From positions 1-9,063 of the forward strand of contig JBHPCZ010000133.1 in the NCBI GenBank assembly GCA_042573625.1: DNA of 9,063 bases, in the 5' to 3' direction. Shown in pieces: positions 1 to 5,662 of this stretch (the stretch's first letter is position 1; each line of letters starts with the position of its first letter). Under the pieces are notes generated by a model. It was not told the origin of the DNA. It did no database searches and saw nothing but the letters and a program-made list of their open reading frames with translations. A program made the position numbers and the translations under genes. This DNA is from JBHPCZ01 sp042573625. Lineage in GTDB: Bacteria; Desulfobacterota; Desulfobacteria; Desulfobacterales; UBA11574.

Positions 1-36
1 ATCATCCATTTCGCTAATTTATAAAGCTTTAAGATA

Positions 37-55
37 AAAACTCCCCGACCCCTCA
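37..55 (+). repeat. Upstream motif shared with the cysteine synthase/CysRS gene
   Basis: AAAACTCCCCGAC at 37-49 is followed after two bases by CTCAG. The reverse complement of the same arrangement occurs at 9013-9031, upstream of the minus-strand cysteine gene, so both copies face the gene they precede. In both cases a TTGACT lies a short distance downstream, offset 31 bases here and 24 bases there from the motif start. Its function is unknown; a shared regulatory site or a dispersed repeat are both possible. Confidence 0.5.
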
Positions 56-67
56 GCTAACTATATC

Positions 68-97
68 TTGACTTTTTGTGATTAAATTGGCTTTATA
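68..97 (+). promoter_or_regulatory. Candidate sigma70-type promoter for lptD
   Basis: TTGACT at 68-73 is one mismatch from the -35 consensus. TTTATA at 92-97 lies 18 bases downstream, and the better-looking TATACT at 94-99 overlaps it but would need a 20-base spacer. The surroundings are AT-rich. The call rests on sequence only. A start near 104 would give a leader of more than 200 bases to the preferred ATG. Confidence 0.35.
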
Positions 98-323
98 CTC
101 GAAAATTCATCTGTGTTCAAGATGTTATCTCACAGCTTATGCTCAGGGAATTTTCTCCTGTTAGACCTTGATTGCGCTTAACAAAGCGAAATCCGACGAC
201 AAGGAGGCTCTTTCCATCAGCGTATTAAACGAAATTGCCGGCAGGTATTCGTTCAAACAGGATTCGACGTTAAATCCATCCAACACCAGAAAATACATCC
301 GGAGTGGAAATCAACGGATATAT

Positions 324-2624
324 ATGTGCGCCAATAAATCCCCAAACAGCTGCCAGACTACGGATTGCATGCCGATCAGATTCGGCACCACACATTCAGG
401 ATTTTTTGTCGGTCGCCGCCGAGCTCTCACCTGTCTTTTGTTCACCTTTTTGATGCTCATCACCCTGTCTGCGTCTGCATTATCATCATCTCTCGAACAT
501 TACCTAGAGGATGACCCGAATGAACAGTGGCACATTACCGCGGACAGGATTGATTACGACCGCGAATCTTCAGTATATGTCGGGACCGGGAACGTGTCCA
601 TTACCAAAAACGACAAAAAGCTTACCGCCGATCTCGTCCATTTTGACCACAAAGCGATGACGGCATTTGCTCAAGGCCATGTAATGATGACGGCCGGGGA
701 AGATGTCATCATCGGTGACCGAATGGAAATAGATTTGAGATCCGAAACCGGAACCATCTACAATGGACGCATATTCATAAAAGAAAACCATTTTTACATC
801 AAGGGAGACACGCTCCAAAAGGTCGGCAAGAACGCCTATGCCGCCCAAAAAGCCACCATTTCGACATGCGACGGCGACAACCCGGCCTGGAAAATAACAG
901 GGAGGAATCTAAAAGTTACCATTGAAGGATACGGTTTTGTTAATCATGCTGCACTATGGGTAAAAAAAGTGCCGGTACTGTACACGCCATTCTTTGCTTT
1001 TCCTGTGAAGCTCAAACGCCAGACCGGCCTATTGCCGCCCCAGACAGGATATTCGGATCGAAAAGGTGTGGAATATATCCAACCTTTTTTCTGGGCTATA
1101 AATGAAAGCTCCGACGCCACGCTCTACGCAGACTATATGAGCCGTCGCGGGACAAAGTTTGGCCTGGAATACCGGTATGTTTTAGACCCTCGGTCAAAAG
1201 GCGCCCTGATGGGTGATTTTCTGGATGACAGAAAGGTGGATGACGGCTCCCCCGGTTCGGATGATTACGGCTATGACGACGATAATGTCATGCGACCCAA
1301 TTCCGATCGTTACTGGTTCAGGATGAAACAGAACCAGGCAATGCCATGGGGGATCTCCGCAAAGCTCGACCTGGATATTGTAAGTGACCAGGATTACCTT
1401 CATGACTTCAAGGATAAACACACCGGATTCAATGAAGCGGAGGCGTATTTTTTCGAAAACTTCGGCAGGGGTCTTGACGCGGATGATGACCCGGTTCGGG
1501 TGAACCGATTCAATCTAAACAAAAGATGGGCACACTTCGATCTGAACGTCGAGACCCGTTGGTATGACAATGTTATCATCCGGCGTCAGCAGGAGACCGA
1601 TCCCACCCTTCAAAAGCTGCCCTTTGTTCTGTTTGACGCATCCAAACAGCAGCTTTTTCAGACCCCTTTCTATCTTGATCTCGATTCTGAATACACGCAC
1701 TTTTTTCGGGAAGACGGCCCGAGAGGCCACCGGGCTGATGTCCACCCACGGCTCTATCTGCCTTACAAATTCAAAAATTATTTCACCATTGAACCGTCCG
1801 CGGGAGTCCGGCAAACAGTATGGCATATGGATCAATACGACAACACCTCCGCTGATAAGGATCGAACATTATACAGAAATATGGCTGACATGAAAGTGGA
1901 TCTCTTTTCTGAAATCTCTCGCGCATACAGTGTCAACGGAGAAAAGATCAAGGGCATCAAGCATGCCTTCAGGTCACAGATCACCTATGACTATATGCCC
2001 GGTAAGGAGCAGGACAAATTCCCCTTGTTTGATTCAATCGACCGCATAGATACAGAAAACCGGGTAACGTATTCGATTACAAATATATTCACCTCCAAAA
2101 CCCAAGCCCGGCCGGCTGGAATAGAGGGATCTCGAAACAATGAGAATGACGAACCTCCCGCTTATACTTACAGTCAGTTTGCCCGTTTCAAGCTTGAAAA
2201 CCGTTACGATATTCAGAAGAAAAGAGACGATGATCCGGAGCCCTTCTCGCCAATTTTCGGCGAGCTTGACATTTATCCGAACGGATTTTTAACAGTGGAC
2301 GCCGATGCCGCGTGGTCCCCGTATGAAAGTCATTTGCTGTCCAGTACCGTTTCCGCCAGCATATGGGACAAACGCGGTGACATGCTATCTGCCGCGCACA
2401 GCTACACCCGTGATTCAAATGAAACGATTTCCGCAAACCTTCGTCTTAAGGTGTCGGACAGAATTGCGGCGTACGCAGAATACGAACGCAACCTGAACAA
2501 GAAAAGAACCATTCGATCCGGCATCGGCTTTACGTACACCGCACAGTGCTGGTCGATCGATTTCGGTTACGCATACGAGGATGGAAATACCTTTTCATTT
2601 ATGATAAATCTTTTCGGATTTTGA
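324..2624 (+). CDS. lptD: LPS-assembly protein LptD (outer-membrane translocon)
   Basis: LptD is the outer-membrane beta-barrel that, with the lipoprotein LptE, receives LPS from the LptA bridge and inserts it into the outer leaflet. From the ATG at 324 the product is 766 residues, a usual length for the family. Residues 31-52 (RRR, then a hydrophobic run ending in ASA) form a likely signal peptide. About 70-180 is the OstA/LptA-like jellyroll, with HITADRIDYD and GTGNVSI. The family core follows: TCDG at 181-184, then VPVLYTPFFAFPVKLKRQTG (216-235) and a GLLPP turn, and the barrel runs to the end. The C-terminus carries a QCWS motif and ends in LFGF, an aromatic end typical of outer-membrane proteins. 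The start is uncertain: the frame opens at TTG 168 and another ATG lies at 369. I chose 324 because it leaves a plausible signal peptide. No ribosome binding site is strong at any of the three. No terminator is evident after the stop. Confidence 0.93.
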   Translation: MCANKSPNSCQTTDCMPIRFGTTHSGFFVGRRRALTCLLFTFLMLITLSASALSSSLEHYLEDDPNEQWHITADRIDYDRESSVYVGTGNVSITKNDKKLTADLVHFDHKAMTAFAQGHVMMTAGEDVIIGDRMEIDLRSETGTIYNGRIFIKENHFYIKGDTLQKVGKNAYAAQKATISTCDGDNPAWKITGRNLKVTIEGYGFVNHAALWVKKVPVLYTPFFAFPVKLKRQTGLLPPQTGYSDRKGVEYIQPFFWAINESSDATLYADYMSRRGTKFGLEYRYVLDPRSKGALMGDFLDDRKVDDGSPGSDDYGYDDDNVMRPNSDRYWFRMKQNQAMPWGISAKLDLDIVSDQDYLHDFKDKHTGFNEAEAYFFENFGRGLDADDDPVRVNRFNLNKRWAHFDLNVETRWYDNVIIRRQQETDPTLQKLPFVLFDASKQQLFQTPFYLDLDSEYTHFFREDGPRGHRADVHPRLYLPYKFKNYFTIEPSAGVRQTVWHMDQYDNTSADKDRTLYRNMADMKVDLFSEISRAYSVNGEKIKGIKHAFRSQITYDYMPGKEQDKFPLFDSIDRIDTENRVTYSITNIFTSKTQARPAGIEGSRNNENDEPPAYTYSQFARFKLENRYDIQKKRDDDPEPFSPIFGELDIYPNGFLTVDADAAWSPYESHLLSSTVSASIWDKRGDMLSAAHSYTRDSNETISANLRLKVSDRIAAYAEYERNLNKKRTIRSGIGFTYTAQCWSIDFGYAYEDGNTFSFMINLFGF

Positions 2625-2681
2625 GGACCGGGTGAACGCAGCCCGATAAGAGAATCGAATGCGCAGCCCTATTGAACGCAC

Positions 2682-2825
2682 CGAGACCTTTGAAAAATGT
2701 TCAATTTCGTTCAAGTTCAAGGAAGATGAAAATTTTAACCACAGGAATACATTTAGTATTTTGAGGATTAAAATTTGAGTCTGACGCAGAAATTGGATGA
2801 AAGGGGGCATTTTGCAAAGGTCTCG
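2682..2825 (+). repeat. MITE-like element, short copy (144 bp)
   Basis: The element is bounded by 18-bp terminal inverted repeats: CGAGACCTTTGAAAAATG at 2682-2699 and the reverse complement of CGAGACCTTTGCAAAATG at 2808-2825, one mismatch apart. It shares internal blocks with the larger element at 4910-5209: TTCAATTT after the left end, AAAATTTTAACCAC, an AATACATT-AGTATTT-GAGGATT block, and GGGGGCATTTT before the right end. It has no transposase, so it would be a non-autonomous or otherwise mobilised repeat. I see no clear target duplication. It ends 18 bases before the preferred start of the NusG paralog. Confidence 0.8.
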
Positions 2826-2843
2826 CGAAGTGGGTTAGAACAG

Positions 2844-3371
2844 ATGACGAATAATAGATTGACACATTTGTGGTATGCCCTGCATACGAAAAGCAGATTT
2901 GAAAATGTGGTCTATGACGGCCTGGTAAAAAAATCGCTGGAGGTCTTTCTCCCCAAGGTTCTGGTCAGAAGTAAACGCCGCGACAGAAAGGTGATGATCA
3001 GGGTGCCGGTTTTCCCCGGGTATCTGTTTGTAAAGACCGATCTTACCCCTCATGAACATATTGAAATTGTTAAAACCGCCGGAGTGGTGCGTTTTGTCGG
3101 CAATACGGACGGTCCGATTTCAGTTCCGCAGGAAACCGTAGAATCACTGAAAATCATAGTTTCAGGGAATCAACCCGTTACAACCGGACAGCGTTTCAAA
3201 AGGGGAGACAGGGTCACGGTGGTGTCCGGGCCCTTTACGGGAGTGTCCGGAATTTTTGTTCGATACAAGGGAAAAGGACGTGTGATCGTTAACATAGAAG
3301 CATTGGGACAGTATGCCGGCGTGGATGTAAATGAAGACGATGTTGAAAAACTGCCCGAAATATTCGCATAA
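2844..3371 (+). CDS. NusG-family transcription factor paralog (UpxY/RfaH/LoaP-like)
   Basis: From the ATG at 2844 the product is 175 residues, the size of specialised NusG paralogs. The N-terminal NGN domain begins with WYALHTKSRFE (10-20) and contains LPKV (37-40) and VFPGYLFVKTD (56-66). The KOW domain spans about 117-150, with RGDRVTVVSGPFTGVSG and the following strand. NusG proteins bind RNA polymerase and alter pausing or termination; paralogs usually act on one or a few long operons, often for surface polysaccharides. The frame extends upstream to a TTG at 2775, but those 23 extra codons lie largely inside the repeat and resemble its sequence rather than a NusG N-terminus, so I excluded them. 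No strong ribosome binding site precedes 2844. It follows lptD by about 220 bp, mostly repeat. It is probably not the housekeeping nusG, which normally sits beside secE and ribosomal protein genes. No ops-like element was recognised. Confidence 0.85.
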   Translation: MTNNRLTHLWYALHTKSRFENVVYDGLVKKSLEVFLPKVLVRSKRRDRKVMIRVPVFPGYLFVKTDLTPHEHIEIVKTAGVVRFVGNTDGPISVPQETVESLKIIVSGNQPVTTGQRFKRGDRVTVVSGPFTGVSGIFVRYKGKGRVIVNIEALGQYAGVDVNEDDVEKLPEIFA

Positions 3372-3375
3372 GTAC

Positions 3376-3404
3376 TTGACTTTTTATCAAGTTATGTTTA
3401 AATA
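3376..3404 (+). promoter_or_regulatory. Promoter for ihfB-holB with overlapping palindrome
   Basis: TTGACT at 3376-3381 and TAAATA at 3399-3404 are separated by exactly 17 bases, a good sigma70-type arrangement. A perfect 6-bp inverted repeat, ACTTGA (3374-3379) and TCAAGT (3387-3392) with a 7-base loop, covers the -35 box and part of the spacer. It could be an operator or just a weak hairpin. The predicted transcript start is about 35-40 bases before the ihfB ATG. Confidence 0.6.
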
Positions 3405-3436
3405 ACAGATGCTCGATATCCACCACTTATTTGAGG

Positions 3437-3443
3437 AAGGAGG
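3437..3443 (+). promoter_or_regulatory. Strong ribosome binding site of ihfB
   Basis: AAGGAGG lies four bases before the ATG at 3448 and is a near-perfect anti-16S match. It is much stronger than any site before the other plus-strand genes here, which fits an abundant nucleoid protein. Confidence 0.8.
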
Positions 3444-3447
3444 ATAA

Positions 3448-3723
3448 ATGAATAAGTTAGAACTCATCTCCGCCCTGAAAACCGAAGCGAATATTTCTAA
3501 ATCGGAAGCAGCAAGGGTAGTTCAAATTTTTTTCGATGACATGGCGGACGCCATGGCACGGGGAGAGCGTGTTGAAATTCGCGGTCTGTGTAGCTTCTAT
3601 GTAAAGGAGTACAAAAGCTATACAGGAAGAAATCCAAAAACCGGGGAAAAGGTTAATATTAAGCCCAAGAAACTCCCATTTTTCAAATCCGGGAAAGAAC
3701 TCAAAGAGCGGGTAGACAGTTAG
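3448..3723 (+). CDS. ihfB: Integration host factor/HU family DNA-bending protein
   Basis: The 91-residue product has the normal HU/IHF length. IHF and HU bend DNA in the nucleoid and assist replication, recombination and sigma54 transcription. Visible features are the N-terminal helices (MNKLELISALK), the segment RGERVEIRG (38-46), the beta-arm GRNPKTGEKV (60-69) with the intercalating proline P63, and the C-terminal FKSGKELKERV (79-89). GERVEIRG and FK-GKEL are closest in memory to the IHF beta subunit, so ihfB is the best symbol, but a generic HU-family label is also defensible. The usual GFGSF at the base of the arm reads GLCSF (46-50), an uncommon change. The start is well supported by AAGGAGG at 3437-3443, four bases before the ATG, and by an upstream promoter. 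holB begins 4 bp after the stop, implying cotranscription. Confidence 0.9.
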   Translation: MNKLELISALKTEANISKSEAARVVQIFFDDMADAMARGERVEIRGLCSFYVKEYKSYTGRNPKTGEKVNIKPKKLPFFKSGKELKERVDS

Positions 3724-3727
3724 ATTT

Positions 3728-4804
3728 GTGTCAGGGTTCGAATCGATAATAGATCAACAAAAGCCCTTACGTATTTTATCCACTCTCTTTCGAAACGGGA
3801 ACATCCCTCACGCCCTTCTTTTTACAGGGATTGAAGGGGTGGGCAAAAAAACCTCGGCCAAGGTCTTTGCCATGGCGTGCAATTGCGCCGCTCAAACGCG
3901 GAACGCCGCACCCGCCATTCGGAACGAAAAAAAGGTTCAAGTTCCCCCTGATCCGCATAAGCCGGACGAATTGCAAGATCTGATTCACCCGTGCGGATGT
4001 TGCCGGTCATGCAGGAAAATCGAATCCAACAACCATCCCGATATTATCTTTATCAAACCATCCGGCGCTTTTATCAGAATTAATCAGATCCGCACGCTCT
4101 TTCACTCGCTTTCCATGAAGCCCTATGAGGCGGAGTTAAGGGTGGTTGTCATTTCAGACGCCCAGACCCTGCATCCTGCGGCAGCCAATGCGCTTCTTAA
4201 GATGCTGGAGGAGCCGCCGGATCGGACCATCCTTATACTTACTGCACAGCACACATCCGATCTTCTCCCCACAATTGCATCGCGATGCCAGCATATTCGG
4301 TTTAACCCGATATCTCGAATAAATCTTACCGCGATGCTGGTCGAAAAACAGGGACTTGATCCTGATGATGCTGCCATCTTCGCGATTATGGCCAATGGAA
4401 GCTTTGCCAAAGCCCTTTCCATGACCCGGCCCAAAACCCGGGAAAGTTGGATAAACCGGAGAAACTGGCTTTTAAACGAACTTGTCTCTCTCTCTTCCAG
4501 GCCTGTCGGGTTGCATCTGGCGTTCGCGGAACAGCTATCTAAAAACAGAGAGGTTCTTTCGGACTCCCTTGAAGTCATCAAATCTTTCTTGCGAGACCTT
4601 GTTGTTTTTAAATATTATCCTGAAAAAATTATCAACAAGGACTTGACCGATATGATCCAATATGCTTCAGAAAAGATGCCTGTGGGGTCGCTTCTTTCAA
4701 AAATAGAGGACGTCCAGACCGCACAAAAAAATATTCAGGCCAACGCCAATTTAAGGCTCACTCTGGAAATACTGGCCATGCGGCTGGCAATCGGTTATAC
4801 TTGA
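3728..4804 (+). CDS. holB: DNA polymerase III delta prime subunit
   Basis: HolB is the delta prime clamp-loader subunit of the replicative polymerase, which with DnaX and HolA loads the beta clamp. The 358-residue product starts at a GTG four bases after the ihfB stop. The AAA+ core is clear: Walker A GIEGVGKKT (34-42), a zinc module with C89, C92 and C95 (CGCCRSC) plus C51 or C53, the DnaX/HolB segment DAQTLHPAAANALLKMLEEPP (144-164, Walker B degenerate as DAQ), and the SRC motif at 185-187. The C-terminal half is the helical collar region, poorly conserved. About 35 residues separate the first zinc cysteine from the CGCC cluster, much more than the eight I recall for E. coli, so the module carries an insert. 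In many bacteria tmk lies next to holB; here ihfB does. Identification is firm, although HolB and DnaX share this fold; the length and lack of a DnaX-like C-terminus favour HolB. Confidence 0.9.
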   Translation: MSGFESIIDQQKPLRILSTLFRNGNIPHALLFTGIEGVGKKTSAKVFAMACNCAAQTRNAAPAIRNEKKVQVPPDPHKPDELQDLIHPCGCCRSCRKIESNNHPDIIFIKPSGAFIRINQIRTLFHSLSMKPYEAELRVVVISDAQTLHPAAANALLKMLEEPPDRTILILTAQHTSDLLPTIASRCQHIRFNPISRINLTAMLVEKQGLDPDDAAIFAIMANGSFAKALSMTRPKTRESWINRRNWLLNELVSLSSRPVGLHLAFAEQLSKNREVLSDSLEVIKSFLRDLVVFKYYPEKIINKDLTDMIQYASEKMPVGSLLSKIEDVQTAQKNIQANANLRLTLEILAMRLAIGYT

Positions 4805-4896
4805 TGCTGATTACTTGATACTGGAGGCTGGATAACGGATGCTGGAGACTGGATGCCGGTTTCTGGATGCTGGTTGCTGGACAAGGGGTGCTGATT
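4803..4896 (+). repeat. Degenerate CTGGATGCTGG-type short repeat
   Basis: About 90 bases directly after holB consist of variants of GGATGCTGG and CTGGA spaced 8-16 bases apart. The stretch is bracketed by GATGCTGATT (from 4803) and GGTGCTGATT (ending 4896). It is a low-complexity, imperfect tandem array with no open frame of interest. It could be a decayed minisatellite; function unknown. Confidence 0.6.
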
Positions 4897-4909
4897 AAAT
4901 TATTTAGTA

Positions 4910-5209
4910 GAGACCTTTGAAAAATATTCAATTTTGCCTGCCCAATGGAATCAATTTTTTGTGGTTATTCCATCGGGGTTAAATCCGCATTTAACATTTA
5001 ACCGGGGTTCAAGGCCACGGACAATTTCGCAGAATAGCGGAATTGGATTCGCCGAAGGCGAACCCGAAAGGGCGAGGGGCATGGGCGCCCCGAGTCAACG
5101 CAAAAATTTTAACCACCCCAGAGAAATGGGCTTCGCATTTCACAGGGCAAGCAGAAATACATTGAGTATTTCGAGGATTGGGCAAAAGGGGGCATTTTAC
5201 AAAGGTCTC
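4910..5209 (+). repeat. MITE-like element, long copy (300 bp)
   Basis: Terminal inverted repeats GAGACCTTTGAAAAAT (4910-4925) and ATTTTACAAAGGTCTC (5194-5209) match at 15 of 16 positions. The ends and several internal blocks are shared with the 144-bp copy at 2682-2825, in the same orientation. The additional interior contains three perfect short hairpins: TTCGCC/GGCGAA at 5048-5062, GGGGC/GCCCC at 5076-5091 and GAAATG/CATTTC at 5123-5141. No transposase is encoded; an open frame through the element is judged spurious. It lies between holB and the terminator. Confidence 0.8.
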
Positions 5210-5291
5210 GAAGCGTTATTACAGATGCGGGGGTCTAAATTGGGCAGCAACTCCTTTAACGGGAATCAAAACAAATCGGCGGCATCATTGC

Positions 5292-5347
5292 GTCATCCCC
5301 GGACCCGCAATCGTGTCATACGGGTCCGGGGAACATGACTTTTTTTT
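5292..5347 (+). terminator. Strong rho-independent terminator ending the plus-strand block
   Basis: CCCCGGACCCG (5297-5307) pairs perfectly over 11 bp with CGGGTCCGGGG (5321-5331) around a 13-base loop. The stem extends below a 3-base bulge by GTCAT (5292-5296) with ATGAC (5335-5339). Eight T residues follow directly (5340-5347). The T tract lies only on the plus-strand exit side, so it should stop transcription from holB before it enters the convergent ferredoxin gene, whose stop codon begins 3 bases on. For minus-strand transcripts only the hairpin, without a U tract, would form. Confidence 0.85.
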
Positions 5348-5349
5348 GA

Positions 5350-5538
5350 TTATATTTCTTCGACTGTAATTGCGCCGGGTTCACACACCTCGACACAACT
5401 TTCACAGCCCAGACACTCATCAGCATTTACCGGTACTGATTTGTCATCCTCCATCTCAAACACCTCAACAGGACATACGTCCACACATTCTTCACAACCT
5501 TCGCATTTCTCTGCGTCTAAAGTAACAACAAAACTCAT
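5350..5538 (-). CDS. Small 2[4Fe-4S] ferredoxin
   Basis: This 62-residue protein is a cytoplasmic low-potential electron carrier of the clostridial-type dicluster family. Two cysteine motifs are visible: C12, C15, C18, C22-P and C42, C45, C48, C52, where the second reads CLGCESCVEVCEPGAI with glutamate in place of the usual proline after the last cysteine. By family rule, C12/C15/C18 with C52 hold one cluster and C42/C45/C48 with C22 the other. The protein is strongly acidic, as expected. The start is well supported by AAAGGAGG (complement of 5547-5554), eight bases before the ATG. The gene lies 124 bp after the unknown 340-residue gene on the same strand and could be read with it or from its own promoter; I found no convincing promoter in the gap. 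Its redox partner cannot be told from the window. Confidence 0.92.
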   Translation of the reverse strand: MSFVVTLDAEKCEGCEECVDVCPVEVFEMEDDKSVPVNADECLGCESCVEVCEPGAITVEEI

Positions 5539-5546
5539 TTGTGGAG

Positions 5547-5554
5547 CCTCCTTT
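5547..5554 (-). promoter_or_regulatory. Strong ribosome binding site of the ferredoxin gene
   Basis: AAAGGAGG on the minus strand stands eight bases before the ATG at 5538. It fixes the ferredoxin start and predicts efficient translation. Confidence 0.75.
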
Positions 5555-5662
5555 CATAAGAGTATAACGCACGGTGTCAACATTCACCTTTTTTCAATTT
5601 CCGGGCAAACTCCATATACCAATTGTCAGGGTGAGTCAAGCATTCTTATCACTTTTTCTGAA

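Larger units (their letters stand above)
1..323. other. Upstream region of lptD without a convincing gene
   Basis: This stretch precedes the preferred lptD start. It holds a 13-bp motif at 37-49 that recurs upstream of the cysteine synthase/CysRS gene, and a candidate promoter at 68-97. The lptD frame stays open back to a TTG at 168, but residues encoded from 168 to 323 do not look like a signal peptide, and no good ribosome binding site precedes the TTG. I see no RNA gene or separate coding region here. Confidence 0.5.

Noticed and set aside
168..323. TTG-initiated extension of LptD by 52 residues
   Set aside because: It would push the signal peptide about 80 residues inward, and no clear ribosome binding site supports it. 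It cannot be fully excluded.
2628..2648. Terminator after lptD (CGGG...CCCG)
   Set aside because: The stem is only about 4 bp and no T tract follows.
2775..2843. TTG-initiated N-terminal extension of the NusG paralog
   Set aside because: Most of it lies inside the repeat, and the same RGHF-KVS peptide pattern appears in the other copy, so it reflects repeat sequence rather than protein.
4123..4581. 152-codon minus-strand open frame opposite holB
   Set aside because: It is the antisense shadow of a well-supported holB, with no recognisable motif.
4934..5338. Open frame of 134 codons in the holB-ferredoxin gap
   Set aside because: It runs through the inverted-repeat element and the terminator stem, has no ribosome binding site and encodes no recognisable domain.
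5600..5625. Sigma54-like site (TGG...TTTGC on the minus strand) upstream of ferredoxin
   Set aside because: The GG-to-GC distance is 12 bases instead of the required 10, so it does not fit the -24/-12 rule.
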